Assembly (NCBI GenBank): GCA_019550975.1
Contig: SDWH01000011.1
Span: 62,001 to 126,000 of the forward strand
Reading direction: 5' to 3'
Origin: Bacteroidales bacterium SW299
Lineage (GTDB): Bacteria > Bacteroidota > Bacteroidia > Bacteroidales > Bacteroidaceae
Length of the DNA: 64,000 bases
Positions 10,401 to 18,637 of the stretch are shown here, piece after piece. Numbering within the stretch: the first letter of the stretch is position 1; each line of letters opens with the position of its first letter. The translations under genes were made by a program, and so were the position numbers. The notes under the pieces were generated by a model. That model saw only the letters and a list, made by a program, of their open reading frames with translations, was not told the origin of the DNA and did not search any database.

Positions 10401-10961
10401 ATCTTCTTTCAATACAACATTCGCCAACGCTTTGTCTGTAGCCTTGAACGTCAATGTCTTGTAACCAATGTAAGAAATATCTATCATCGCGTCTTGAGGC
10501 ACATCGGCAATAGAGAAATTGCCATCTATATCGGTAATGGTTCCGTTTGAACTTCCCCTTACCAATACGCTGGCACCGATAACGGGAATGCCGGTTTCGT
10601 CTAGGATCACTCCTCTTACATTGAGTCCTTTTTTTGCTGATTGCACCTGTTCCTGCGGCAGCTTCGAAATGACAATCATTTTTTCCTGTATAGTCCACGT
10701 CAATCCTTTGTCAAGGATTTGCGCCATCACGTCTTCTAAGGAAGCATTTTGAAACGATGCATTCACCTTCCGGTTCACATCCACCTCGTCTGTCTTGTAA
10801 ACAACAGACAACCCTGTCTGGCTTTCCACTTCTTTCAATACGGTCTTCAACGGAGCATTGCTAAATGTCTTGCTCACCGTCTGGGCGTATCCAAACGTCA
10901 ACGCACCCCACCCGAACGAAAGGCATAGGAACAGCCTGAGAAAAACTTTTCGGTTGTTCAT
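7449..10961 (-). CDS. SusC/RagA TonB-dependent transporter with STN signalling domain
   Basis: A 1170-residue protein with a signal peptide (cleavage near AQ27). In order: an STN (secretin/TonB short N-terminal) domain at ~28-100, a carboxypeptidase-D regulatory-like domain at ~113-186 (DIDGNFSIADVP), a TonB-box/linker EVLEEVVVVGYGT near 189-201, the plug (SVTVLKDASSAAIYGARAAFGVVLVTTK) and a 22-strand-type barrel to the C terminus (SKTFAFGFDIKF). The STN domain is the part that, in FecA-like systems, contacts the anti-sigma factor when substrate binds. The fecR gene lies immediately upstream (11 bp), so the transporter probably both imports the substrate and reports its presence. Confidence 0.96.
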   Translation of the reverse strand: MNNRKVFLRLFLCLSFGWGALTFGYAQTVSKTFSNAPLKTVLKEVESQTGLSVVYKTDEVDVNRKVNASFQNASLEDVMAQILDKGLTWTIQEKMIVISKLPQEQVQSAKKGLNVRGVILDETGIPVIGASVLVRGSSNGTITDIDGNFSIADVPQDAMIDISYIGYKTLTFKATDKALANVVLKEDTEVLEEVVVVGYGTAKKANLSGSVAQISSKEIEHRISANTGSALQGLIPNFNVSFSDGAINKKASFNVRGEGSINGGEPLVLIDGVEGDMNYINPKDIASVTVLKDASSAAIYGARAAFGVVLVTTKNPEKGKIQVNYSNHFAWSNPTINTDNFITDGLEWARLSDKLSLMENTSTYLGYTEEDYAYMEARKKDPSLPSVLIKTIDGVERYVHYGNTDWWNYIFRNNQPSMEHNLNISGGSDRVRYYLSGRFYSRDGIYRINPDKMKSYTLRSKVDFQILDNLKFTNSTNIYMSDYDYPVTNARDMSGNNNNEDWRKYTYHASPLYLPHNPDGSIMINSPYAPGRDIADGTFADLTYGKSHGTDSEYDLMNTFSIQYTPIKGLDLNADYTFRKESPFSRQLRVSTPHTNQPGGAGVTDYKPNTELYKERHWHSQYQAINAFATYSHTFNNNHNLKAMVGFNQEWRRWERTVAMRSGPISEDLGSFNLATGENIDLLGSKAEWAIRAAFYRFNYDYKGKYLIEFNGRFDLSSKFPHDNRLGIFPSGSVAWRMSEEKFFEPLRSWMDNLKLRLSFGTLGNQNVGEYDYIAKMKVNQGNYIANGSYLNYLSTPGAISSNFTWEKSQTINAGIDLSFFNNRLSASFDWYQRDTRDMLTQGKELPAVFGTEEPEENAADLRTRGFELSVNWRDRFNLWDAPFEYNIGVNLADNRTVITRFDNPSGNIDDFYVGKELGEIWGYTIEGFFQTDDEYLTHADQLLVNQRIRNYYLVNHPVAGDLKFMDINGDDEITPGKQTLSDHGDLRRIGNTTPRYTLGVNLGFNYRGIDFSAFFQGVLKQDWWPGDDNGYFWGPFTRQYLNFYPKSIESMSWTPDNPDAYFPRLAVYAANEGGNYEGSQLRVVSDKYLQNAAYVRLKNITLGYTLPERICQKLKIIRSIRMYVSGENILTFSPLYKNNPDRTVDPEQLGNGNAYPFSKTFAFGFDIKF

Positions 10962-10972
10962 AATTTTTTAAT

Positions 10973-11971
10973 TTAATGGTTAATTGATTTAATATGATAA
11001 ACATGATTATCCCACGTTACTGAGAACGGAATGATTTTCTGCAATGCCTTGAAAATCTGTTCCAAGGTTTCATCGTTCCGCAACGAAATGCTGAAGGTTT
11101 GAAACTTCAGTCTTTCATCTTCTATTTCAATCTTCACATTGAAGTGACGTGACAATTTTATCATCAAGTCCTGGAAAGTAATATTGTCGTTTACCAGCTG
11201 GTTGTCCATCCACGCATTCGACTGGAAAGCATTGACCGACGTGTGTTGCAGCTCGCCGGTATTCTTTATCAGTTTCATCTCTTCTCCCGGATTCATGTCA
11301 ATCGACTCGTCTTTATAATTGACCGTAACTCTCCCTTCGATTAAGGTAGTGGAAATAAAGGGATCCCCCTCGTAAGCGGACACATTGAACTTTGTGCCTT
11401 TCACCACCACGTCATACCCTTGGGTACGGACGGTGAAAGGCATACCATTTTTTTTCGACACTTCGAAATAACCTTCTCCGCTCAATGTGACAATACGTTC
11501 TTTCTCATTAAAGTCCGTGGAATACTTCAATGTCGAACCGCTGTTGAGCCAGACCAAGGAACCATCGGCGAGAAGCACTTTCGACTTTCCGCCCAACGGA
11601 GCCTCGCTGACGAAATAAAAACAGGCCTCCGTCTGATGAAAATAATACCACGAAGCTGTGATGGACAGGCATACCAAAATAACGGCGGAAGCGACCCAAG
11701 CACCTATCCGCCTGAACGTAAAACGCCGCTTGGGAATCATCGGAGCGACCGCTTCTCGGGCAAGCAGCCGTGCCTGAAGCTTTTTCCATTCTCTCTCAAC
11801 TTCAGTGCTGGCGCACATTGCACTGGCCCACTGCTTTTCCCATTGTCTGAAAAGAGATAGGTTTTGGGGATTTTCGTTGATGAACTCAAACAACTCCCGT
11901 TCATCGTCACGGGTTATTTTCCCATTGAAGTACCGGATAGCCAAATTATGTTTTTCTGATGTTCTGTCCAT
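10973..11971 (-). CDS. FecR family anti-sigma factor
   Basis: A 332-residue protein with a cytoplasmic N-terminal region, one membrane helix at ~89-110, a FecR domain (APLGGKSKVLLADGSLVWLN, then GEGYFEVSKK and PFTVRTQGYDVVVKGTKFNV) and a C-terminal DUF4974-like segment (LMIKLSRHFNVKIEIEDERL). It holds the ECF sigma factor until the STN domain of the transporter signals through the periplasm. It stands between the sigma gene (65 bp upstream) and susC (11 bp downstream), the standard order of such trans-envelope loci in Bacteroidetes. Confidence 0.94.
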   Translation of the reverse strand: MDRTSEKHNLAIRYFNGKITRDDERELFEFINENPQNLSLFRQWEKQWASAMCASTEVEREWKKLQARLLAREAVAPMIPKRRFTFRRIGAWVASAVILVCLSITASWYYFHQTEACFYFVSEAPLGGKSKVLLADGSLVWLNSGSTLKYSTDFNEKERIVTLSGEGYFEVSKKNGMPFTVRTQGYDVVVKGTKFNVSAYEGDPFISTTLIEGRVTVNYKDESIDMNPGEEMKLIKNTGELQHTSVNAFQSNAWMDNQLVNDNITFQDLMIKLSRHFNVKIEIEDERLKFQTFSISLRNDETLEQIFKALQKIIPFSVTWDNHVYHIKSINH

Positions 11972-12036
11972 AGAAATTGATTTCTATAGATAGAACAATT
12001 TGGCAGCTTTTTACCCAACCCCCGGAGATGTGTTTT

Positions 12037-12681
12037 TTATTTTGTGAAGAGGAAGAAAGACATGATGACAATGTATTGGTAGTAGGATGAATTGTCCTTC
12101 AGATAGTCTGAAATCACCTTCAATGATTTGGATATGTGTTTTTCTACTGCAGTGGTGGATATGCCTAGCAGCTCGGCGATTTCTTTGTTCTTCATTCCGT
12201 CAAACCGGCTGAGCAGGAATATTTCTCTGGAGCGTGGAGAAAGTTTGGACAATGCTGCGTCAATCTGCGTTTTCAGGTCTTCGTAGAGGATGTTTTCGTC
12301 TGTAGAGAACATCAGGTCGGCGGAGTAAAGTTTTTCTTCACCGTCCAAAGTGCTCAGATAGTCTATTGAAAGGTAGTTTGCCAGCATGTGGTGTTTCAGG
12401 TAATTCAGACATGCGTTTCGGACCATTAGGAACAGCAGCGAACTGATGGATACGGCTGAAAGCAGTTGCCTTTTCTCCCAAAAATTCATGAAACATTCTT
12501 GCAGGATGTCTTTCGCCACATCTTCATCCTGAACGAAGCGGATCGCATATCCCAGCAGTCTTGGGTAAAAACGCTTGAACAGGTACTCAAAGGCAGCATG
12601 GTCATTTTGTTTGATAGATTCCAGCAAGTCCTCATTCGTTGAGAAACGAAGGGTGTTGGGTTGGCTTATTTGTACGGTCAT
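12037..12681 (-). CDS. RNA polymerase ECF sigma-70 factor
   Basis: A 214-residue protein. Sigma region 2 lies at about 29-95 (AFEYLFKRFYPRLLGYAIRF, then DILQECFMNFWEKR). Region 4 lies at about 140-195 (LSPRSREIFLLSRFDGMKNK, then EIAELLGISTTAVEKHISK). The length and the C-terminal hydrophobic tail (YIVIMSFFLF) match Bacteroidetes FecR-linked ECF factors. It should activate the fecR-susCD-GDPD operon that starts 65 bp downstream. Its own promoter is a housekeeping-type element at 12710-12742. ATG at 12681 is the best start. Confidence 0.94.
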   Translation of the reverse strand: MTVQISQPNTLRFSTNEDLLESIKQNDHAAFEYLFKRFYPRLLGYAIRFVQDEDVAKDILQECFMNFWEKRQLLSAVSISSLLFLMVRNACLNYLKHHMLANYLSIDYLSTLDGEEKLYSADLMFSTDENILYEDLKTQIDAALSKLSPRSREIFLLSRFDGMKNKEIAELLGISTTAVEKHISKSLKVISDYLKDNSSYYQYIVIMSFFLFTK

Positions 12682-12709
12682 GTCTTAAACTTACAAAAAC
12701 AGTTTGTTG

Positions 12710-12742
12710 CAAATTTAGAGAATATTTTAATTTTGAATCAAA
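12710..12742 (-). promoter_or_regulatory. promoter of the ECF sigma gene
   Basis: Read on the minus strand: TTTG (12742-12739), a 21-bp gap, then TAAATTTG (12717-12710), matching the Bacteroidetes -33/-7 pattern, 29 bp ahead of the sigma start codon. Confidence 0.6.
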
Positions 12743-13031
12743 AAGATGTGCTTATTTTTGATTTCTTGCAAAGAAACTTCTTCTATTTCATTCCTTATTA
12801 AAAGAATGTTGCATTTATGTTTCAGTGTTTTGGAAAGAAACTGCAGTGTGAAAGGCGGATAGGCAAGGGGAGGCATTTCCTGTTCTTCTCCGTCAGACGG
12901 CGGTTGTCCTCCTCGCAAGAGCAGAAAAATGTCCTCGAAAACAATTTTCAGATTAAATGGCAGACAAATAGCCTGTAACAATATGGCAGATTCTTGCATG
13001 GAGATGGAACGGGATGGATATGCAGAGGCTA
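12743..13031. other. intergenic stretch without recognised gene
   Basis: Between the sigma-factor promoter and the rplS terminator nothing convincing is seen. A 90-codon minus-strand frame (12727-12999) exists, but it overlaps the sigma promoter, resembles no family and has an unusual composition for this genome. Confidence 0.5.
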
Positions 13032-13075
13032 TAAAAATACAAGTCCCCGGCTCCTTGCGGAATCGGGGACCTGTA
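13032..13075 (-). terminator. rho-independent terminator of rplS
   Basis: On the minus strand an 11-bp stem with one mismatch (ACAGGTCCCCG / CGGGGACTTGT) is followed by TATTTTTAT, 29 bp after the rplS stop. Confidence 0.75.
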
Positions 13076-13101
13076 TGTGGAAAGTCGGTTTGCCGGGAGA
13101 T

Positions 13102-13464
13102 TTATTCAGCCGCAGCAACCGGACGTTTTTCCTTGATTCTGGCTTTCTTTCCGGTAAGTTTGCGCAGGTAGTACAGTTTAGCGCGGCGAACTTTACCGAT
13201 CTTGTTCACTGTAATGCTGTCGATAGCCGGAGATTCCAGCGGGAAAATACGTTCAACGCCGATTGTTCCCGACATTTTGCGAACTGTAAAGCGTTTCTTT
13301 TCGCCATGTCCGCAGATTTTGATAACAACGCCGCGATACATCTGTATACGTTCCTTGTTACCTTCAACGATACGGTATGCTACTGTAACCGTGTCACCTG
13401 CTTTGAATGAAGGATGCTGTTTGCCAGTAGCAAATGCTTCTTCTGCAATTTTAATTAAATCCAT
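13102..13464 (-). CDS. rplS: 50S ribosomal protein L19
   Basis: A 120-residue protein with the L19 pattern: [52 protein letters not shown] and [21 protein letters not shown]19 sits at the 30S-50S interface of the ribosome. It is a single-gene transcription unit with its own promoter upstream (13548-13579) and a strong terminator (13032-13075). Confidence 0.98.
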   Translation of the reverse strand: MDLIKIAEEAFATGKQHPSFKAGDTVTVAYRIVEGNKERIQMYRGVVIKICGHGEKKRFTVRKMSGTIGVERIFPLESPAIDSITVNKIGKVRRAKLYYLRKLTGKKARIKEKRPVAAAE

Positions 13465-13547
13465 TTTTTCTTTTTAATAAATTGTTAGATCGTTACAACG
13501 CAACATATCAAGTAACTCTTCATGACAGCGATTGCGCGAAAGCGGTG

Positions 13548-13579
13548 CAAAGTAAGCGATTTTTTGCGATACAGCCAAA
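13548..13579 (-). promoter_or_regulatory. rplS promoter
   Basis: On the minus strand TTTG (13579-13576), a 20-bp gap and TTACTTTG (13555-13548) resemble the Bacteroidetes consensus. The leader to the rplS start at 13464 is about 80 nt. Confidence 0.55.
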
Positions 13580-13637
13580 ACTTTCGCTCATATTTTGAGT
13601 CCGGTGGAATGTTTTTTGCGGGAAGCGGTGAAAATGC

Positions 13638-13668
13638 TTTGTCCCGTGTGTTTTTTTGGCTACATTTG
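13638..13668 (+). promoter_or_regulatory. promoter of the split 5'-nucleotidase operon
   Basis: TTTG at 13638, a 19-bp gap, then TACATTTG at 13661-13668: an exact match to the Bacteroidetes housekeeping promoter, 27 bp ahead of the start codon at 13696. Confidence 0.75.
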
Positions 13669-13695
13669 ACGTGAAAAATAGTTTCATAAACTGAT

Positions 13696-14475
13696 ATGAT
13701 TGTGAAAAATGGCATAAAGATTGTTCTGCTGGGAGGGACGCTGCTGCTTGGCGGCTGCGCTTCCGGCTATGTGGTGAAAGATATTGAAGGAGGAAGGGTG
13801 GCCATGACCGCCGAGTACGACAAGAATCCCGACCGGGATGCGGAAGCCATCCTGCAGCCTTACCGCCGGGTGGTAGACAGCATCATGTCGCCTGTTGTCG
13901 GACATTCGGCGAGAGCGTTGGAGGCATACCGTCCGGAATCGCCGCTTTCCAATCTGCTGGCCGACATCATACGCCGGGGAGCGGCGGGCATTTCCGGAAA
14001 GCCGGCGGATGTGGGCGTGATGAATATGGGCGGAATACGCAATTCGCTTCCTGAAGGGGAGGTCACTTACGGCATGGTCTATGAAATAACTCCTTTTGAA
14101 AATGCCGTGTGTGTGCTGACTCTGGACGGAAAGACGCTGATGGAGCTGTTCCGGCAGATTGCTGGAAGGGGAGGCGAAGGACTCAGCGGAGCAAGACTGG
14201 TTATCTCTCCCGACGGAAAGCTCCTTTCTGCGGAGGTAGGAGGGCGTCCGGTTGATGAGGGAAAAGACTATACGGTGGCTACCATCGACTATCTTGCGGA
14301 AGGGAACGACAGGATGGCGGCTTTCCGCGAAGCGAAATCGAAAACATTTCCTCCCGAGCCGCTGCTTCTGCGTACCGTCTTTCTCGACTATGTGAAGGAG
14401 TGTGAGCGGAAGGGCCGCTTTGTCGATGCGCCGGCCGGCGGAAGGATAACGGTGGCGAAATCTGAAAACAAGTAA
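13696..14475 (+). CDS. 5'-nucleotidase C-terminal domain lipoprotein
   Basis: A 259-residue lipoprotein (lipobox LLGGC, Cys21). It corresponds to the C-terminal substrate-binding domain of UshA-type 5'-nucleotidases: ESPLSNLLADIIRRG, NMGGIRNSLPEGEVTYGMVY, ITPFENAVCVLTLDGKTLME, and YTVATIDYLAEGNDRMAAF. It has no metal-binding half of its own. That half is encoded by the next gene, 20 bp downstream, so the two presumably work as a split periplasmic enzyme on nucleotides or related phosphoesters. Confidence 0.92.
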   Translation: MIVKNGIKIVLLGGTLLLGGCASGYVVKDIEGGRVAMTAEYDKNPDRDAEAILQPYRRVVDSIMSPVVGHSARALEAYRPESPLSNLLADIIRRGAAGISGKPADVGVMNMGGIRNSLPEGEVTYGMVYEITPFENAVCVLTLDGKTLMELFRQIAGRGGEGLSGARLVISPDGKLLSAEVGGRPVDEGKDYTVATIDYLAEGNDRMAAFREAKSKTFPPEPLLLRTVFLDYVKECERKGRFVDAPAGGRITVAKSENK

Positions 14476-14495
14476 CTTAAAAACAGTGTGCTGAT

Positions 14496-15341
14496 ATGAA
14501 CCGAAGAATTACAGGTGTGTTGCTGATGTGCTTTGCCGCAGGTCTGCTGGCGGCACAGAACGTCAAAGAACTGCTTATTTATCATACCAACGATATGCAC
14601 AGCCGCATCGAACCTTTTGCGGCTTACTATCCCGATACGGCGTTGGCCGGAAAGGCCGGTGTCATTCGCCGCGCTGCATTTATACGTGATGAAAGAAAGA
14701 AGCACAAGGATCTGCTGCTTTTTGATTCGGGCGACTTTTCGCAGGGAAGCCCTTACTACAACCTTTTCAAGGGTGAGGTAGAGGTGAAGATGATGAACGA
14801 GATGAAGTATGATGCCGGGACTATCGGAAACCATGAATTTGATTTCGGGCTGGATAATATGGCAAGGCTGTTCCGGATGGCAAAGTTCCCCATTGTGTGT
14901 GCCAACTATGCGGTTGAGGGAACCGTGCTTGAAGGACTGGTGAAGGAGTATACGGTGATTGAGCGCAACGGCATACGGATCGGCGTGTTCGGACTGGGTG
15001 CTCCGCTCGACGGACTGGTGGCTCATGCCAATTACGGAAACGTGAAGTTTGAAGATCCGGTTTCAGAAGGGCAGCGCATTGCCGACTTGCTGCGCAATGA
15101 GGAGCAGTGTGATCTGGTGGTCTGCCTGTCTCACTTGGGATGGAACGGAGAACCTTATTCGGATGTGGAACTGATTGAAAATACCCGCAACATAGATATC
15201 GTGCTGGGAGGACATTCGCATTCTTATTTTGAAGGTCCCCGGTATTACAAAAACTTGGACGGGAAGGAAATCCCTGTCCAGCAGATGGGCAAACATGCGG
15301 CTTTTGTAGGACGGATGGTTGTCAGGATGCAGGAAGAATAA
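14496..15341 (+). CDS. 5'-nucleotidase-type metallophosphatase (N-terminal half)
   Basis: A 281-residue secreted protein with a short signal peptide ending near AAQ. It carries the calcineurin-like metal-site motifs of 5'-nucleotidases: HTNDMHSR, DSGDFSQGSPYYN, GNHEFDFG, SHLGW and GGHSHS. It stops before the nucleotide-binding domain, which is the preceding gene. Partition of the enzyme into two adjacent genes with the order C-domain then N-domain rules out a simple internal stop in a normal gene. It is followed after 15 bp by the GH3 fusion gene. Confidence 0.93.
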   Translation: MNRRITGVLLMCFAAGLLAAQNVKELLIYHTNDMHSRIEPFAAYYPDTALAGKAGVIRRAAFIRDERKKHKDLLLFDSGDFSQGSPYYNLFKGEVEVKMMNEMKYDAGTIGNHEFDFGLDNMARLFRMAKFPIVCANYAVEGTVLEGLVKEYTVIERNGIRIGVFGLGAPLDGLVAHANYGNVKFEDPVSEGQRIADLLRNEEQCDLVVCLSHLGWNGEPYSDVELIENTRNIDIVLGGHSHSYFEGPRYYKNLDGKEIPVQQMGKHAAFVGRMVVRMQEE

Positions 15342-15356
15342 TTTAAAGGAACAATC

Positions 15357-18320
15357 ATGAAAAGGCAATTATTGTGTTTGGTGCTCGGCCTGCTGGCAAC
15401 GTTTTCATTGCACGCGCGGCAGCCTTCGGTGCTGGAAGCGCTTGGCGATACGGCGGCGTGCAGACGGTGGGTTGACGCACAGATGGAGAAAATGACATTG
15501 AAGCAGAAGATAGGGCAGCTTTTCATTTATACTGCTCCGCCCGAATATACCCAGTATAATAAGAACCGTCTGCGGAAAATCATTGGCGAGTACGGTGTGG
15601 GAGGATTTCTTTTTTCCGGAGGCGAGGCGGAGAAGCAGGCCAGTCTGACCAACTATCTCCAGCAGGTGTCGGAGGTTCCCCTGCTCATCGCATTCGATGG
15701 GGAGTGGGGGCTGGCGATGCGCCTGAAAGATGCTCCCGGATTTCCTTACAACCGGGTGCTGGGGTGCATAGCAAGCGATTCCCTGCTGTATGAATACGGG
15801 CGTGAAGTGGCCCGGCAGTGCCGTTCCATAGGGGTGCATGTGAATTTTGCGCCGGTGGCTGATGTAGACAGCAACCCGGACAATCCGGTTATCGGCTGGC
15901 GTTCGTTCGGGAGCAGCCCGAAACGTGTGGCCGACAAGGTGGTTGCTTATGCCCGCGGTCTTGAAGACGGAGGAGTGCTAGCCGTGTGCAAGCATTTCCC
16001 CGGTCACGGCGATACGGACGTTGATTCGCACGAGGCGTTGCCCGAACTGGCGTTCGACCGCCTGCGTCTGGACAGCGTGGAGCTGTATCCGTTCAGAAAG
16101 GCGGTAGAGGCTGGCATAGGCGGAGTGATGAGCGGTCACCTGCATGTGCCGGCGTTGGGAAAAAAGCCCGCGTCGATTTCTTCGGACATTCTGCGCGTGC
16201 TGAGAGATGAACTTCATTTCGAGGGACTTGCGTTTACGGATGCGCTGGAGATGAAGGGAATTTCCGGCAATGAAAATGTCTGCGCGCAGGCGCTGGCGGC
16301 AGGAAATGACATGCTTCTTGCTCCCCGCAACCTGAAGAGGGAGCTGAAAGGCGTGATGCAGGCCATCAGGCACGGCGAACTTTCGGAGGAACTGATTGAA
16401 GCGAAATGCCGGAAGGTACTTGCCTTCAAATATGCGCTCGGACTGGCGGACTGCAAGCCGGTTTCGCTGGAAAATATTGGAAAGGAATTGCAGGATGCCT
16501 TCGTTGGAGGCTTGCAGCAGAGCCTGGCTTGTGCAGCAGTGACCGTTGCCCGCGATTCAGACGGACTGGTTCCTCTGGATCTGGCCGTTTCAGGCACTGT
16601 CTTGCTGAGCGTGTCGCCTGCGCTTTCCGAGGCTTATCCTTTTTATAAGCGTTTGAATGCTGCGTTCCCCTTAAACTGGATACATGCAGATGCGGATTCC
16701 ATTCCGGAAATCAGACGCAGGCTGCGTCCGGTGCAGCGTGTGATTGTGGCCGTTCATTCGGACGATCTGCTTCCGTATGATTCGCTGCTGACTTCTTTGG
16801 CTGAAGACAAGCCGCTTGTGCTGGTTTCGTTTGCCGATATGAAGGGACTGGAGAAGACGCCGGATCTGTTGCGGAAGGCATCGGCCGTGATTCTTGCGCA
16901 CGACGGGCAAGAAGCGGTGCAGCAGTATGTGGCCGACTTGCTTTTGGGCAAGGCGTATGCCGACGGGCGCCTGTCTGTGCCTTTGGGCGATGTCTTTGCG
17001 GAGGGGACGGGTGTGACCGTTGATCCGGAACATCCGCGTACCTGTTCTCCCGAAGAGCTGGGCATGGACTCTTCCGTACTGGCGCGCATCGATGACATCG
17101 CGGAAGAAGGCATTCGTGAAGGAGCCTTTCCCGGATGCCATGTGCTTATCCTGAAAGATGGCATGCCGGTTTATGACAAGTGTTTCGGAAAGCATACGTA
17201 TGAAGGAAACCGGAAAACGTTGGAAAGCGACATCTATGACCTGGCTTCGCTGACCAAGGTGACAGCTACCCTGCTGGCTGTTATGAAACTGTATGACGAA
17301 GGACGGATCGGACTTACTGACCGTGTGTCTGACTATCTCCCTTACCTGAAGCAGACCGACAAGTCGCGTATCACAGTTCAGGACCTGCTTTTCCACCAGT
17401 CGGGCCTTCCTGCCTATCTGCCTTTTTATCAGGAAGCGATCGACTTGAAGTCGTGCAAGGGCGGGCTGTTCAGGAAGAAGCGTGATTCGAACCATCCGTT
17501 CCGGGTGGGGGAGAACTTATATGCCTGTACAAACTTTTCGTATAAGCCCGAGTGGGTGTCGTCCGTACCTTCGGAAGCGTATCCGCTTCAGGTGTCCGAC
17601 AGCATTTTTGTCAAGGAGTCGTTCCGCGGAGAGATCATCAGGCAGATTGTTGATGCCCGGGTGAAAGGCAGTTCCTACCGATACAGTTGCCTGAACTTCA
17701 TGCTGCTCAAGGAACTTGTGGAAACCTTGGCCGGAAAGCCGATGGATGTTTACCTCGACAGCGTGTTCTATAAGCCGATGGGGCTGATCCATACGGCTTT
17801 CAATCCGCTTGCACGTTTCGGCAAAGACCGGATTGTGCCTACAGTGGAGGAGGATTTTATCCGGAGAGGACCCTTGCAGGGCTTTGTGCAGGATGAAGCG
17901 GCTGCGTTTATGGGAGGCGTATCGGGAAATGCGGGACTGTTTTCTTCAGCGCACGACGTGGCGCGCATCTGCCAGATGCTGCTTGATAAGGGAGTGTGCG
18001 GTGACCGCCGCTACCTGTCGCGCGCTACTTGCGAACTGTTCACAACCCTGAAGGCGAAGCATAGCCGCCGCGGACTGGGATTTGACAAGCCCGATACGGA
18101 GCATCCTGAGGACGGACCGTGTGCGGCTGAAGCGCCGGCTTCGGTGTTCGGCCATACGGGTTTCACCGGTACGGCGGCCTGGGTGGATCCGGACAACGGG
18201 CTTGTGTTTGTGTTTTTGAGCAACCGCACTTATCCGCGCGCTTCTGACCGCACGAAGCTTACGGAACTGAATATACGTCCGCGCATGCAACAGGCAATGT
18301 ATCAGTCGTTAATGAAATGA
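15357..18320 (+). CDS. GH3 beta-N-acetylglucosaminidase fused to a serine beta-lactamase-fold domain
   Basis: A 987-residue secreted protein (signal peptide ending HARQ). Residues ~45-380 are a GH3 domain of the NagZ branch, with the KHFPGHGDTDVDSH motif (212-225) and the likely nucleophile Asp295 in FTDALEMKG. Residues ~570-987 are a class C beta-lactamase/esterase fold with Ser631-x-x-Lys634 (ASLTKV), YSCLNF and a late FGHTGFTGT motif. The pairing recurs in Bacteroidetes and suggests periplasmic trimming of muropeptides or other GlcNAc compounds. Whether the second domain is an esterase, a peptidase or a binder is unknown. It ends the 13.7-18.3 kb operon. Confidence 0.9.
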   Translation: MKRQLLCLVLGLLATFSLHARQPSVLEALGDTAACRRWVDAQMEKMTLKQKIGQLFIYTAPPEYTQYNKNRLRKIIGEYGVGGFLFSGGEAEKQASLTNYLQQVSEVPLLIAFDGEWGLAMRLKDAPGFPYNRVLGCIASDSLLYEYGREVARQCRSIGVHVNFAPVADVDSNPDNPVIGWRSFGSSPKRVADKVVAYARGLEDGGVLAVCKHFPGHGDTDVDSHEALPELAFDRLRLDSVELYPFRKAVEAGIGGVMSGHLHVPALGKKPASISSDILRVLRDELHFEGLAFTDALEMKGISGNENVCAQALAAGNDMLLAPRNLKRELKGVMQAIRHGELSEELIEAKCRKVLAFKYALGLADCKPVSLENIGKELQDAFVGGLQQSLACAAVTVARDSDGLVPLDLAVSGTVLLSVSPALSEAYPFYKRLNAAFPLNWIHADADSIPEIRRRLRPVQRVIVAVHSDDLLPYDSLLTSLAEDKPLVLVSFADMKGLEKTPDLLRKASAVILAHDGQEAVQQYVADLLLGKAYADGRLSVPLGDVFAEGTGVTVDPEHPRTCSPEELGMDSSVLARIDDIAEEGIREGAFPGCHVLILKDGMPVYDKCFGKHTYEGNRKTLESDIYDLASLTKVTATLLAVMKLYDEGRIGLTDRVSDYLPYLKQTDKSRITVQDLLFHQSGLPAYLPFYQEAIDLKSCKGGLFRKKRDSNHPFRVGENLYACTNFSYKPEWVSSVPSEAYPLQVSDSIFVKESFRGEIIRQIVDARVKGSSYRYSCLNFMLLKELVETLAGKPMDVYLDSVFYKPMGLIHTAFNPLARFGKDRIVPTVEEDFIRRGPLQGFVQDEAAAFMGGVSGNAGLFSSAHDVARICQMLLDKGVCGDRRYLSRATCELFTTLKAKHSRRGLGFDKPDTEHPEDGPCAAEAPASVFGHTGFTGTAAWVDPDNGLVFVFLSNRTYPRASDRTKLTELNIRPRMQQAMYQSLMK

Positions 18321-18389
18321 ATCTATTTAGACAGGGTACAAATTGCGCAGATTTTGCAATGTCGGTGTTACAACTTATGATAAAAACGT

Positions 18390-18397
18390 TACCTTTG
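18390..18397 (+). promoter_or_regulatory. probable ferredoxin promoter (-7 element)
   Basis: TACCTTTG matches the -7 consensus 43 bp before the ferredoxin start. No good TTTG is seen at the expected -33 distance. Confidence 0.45.
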
Positions 18398-18440
18398 TAG
18401 CATCATTTTAGGACTAATAATAATTAAACTTTTTACTACA

Positions 18441-18608
18441 ATGGCTTACGTAATTAGTGACGATTGTATCGCTTGCGGTACTTGTATCGATGAATGCCCG
18501 GTTGGCGCAATCTCAGAAGGTGACAAATATTCAATCAATCCGGATGCTTGTACTGATTGCGGTACTTGCGCATCTGTTTGTCCTTCTGAAGCTATTCACC
18601 AGGAATAA
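18441..18608 (+). CDS. 2[4Fe-4S] ferredoxin
   Basis: A 55-residue protein. It has two clostridial-type cluster motifs: Cys9-x2-Cys12-x2-Cys15-x3-Cys19-Pro (CIACGTCIDECP) and Cys37-x2-Cys40-x2-Cys43-x3-Cys47-Pro (CTDCGTCASVCP). Each motif gives three cysteines to one cluster and one to the other. It is a small cytoplasmic electron carrier, likely serving pyruvate:ferredoxin oxidoreductase, Rnf or hydrogenases. It is a single-gene unit with a -7 element upstream and a strong terminator downstream, as expected for an abundantly expressed ferredoxin. Confidence 0.96.
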   Translation: MAYVISDDCIACGTCIDECPVGAISEGDKYSINPDACTDCGTCASVCPSEAIHQE

Positions 18609-18637
18609 TCGGATCGTCGTATGACAAAACTTATGCA

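Noticed and set aside
12727..12999. 90-codon minus-strand frame between the sigma gene and rplS
   Set aside because: It overlaps the sigma-gene promoter and has no similarity to a known family.
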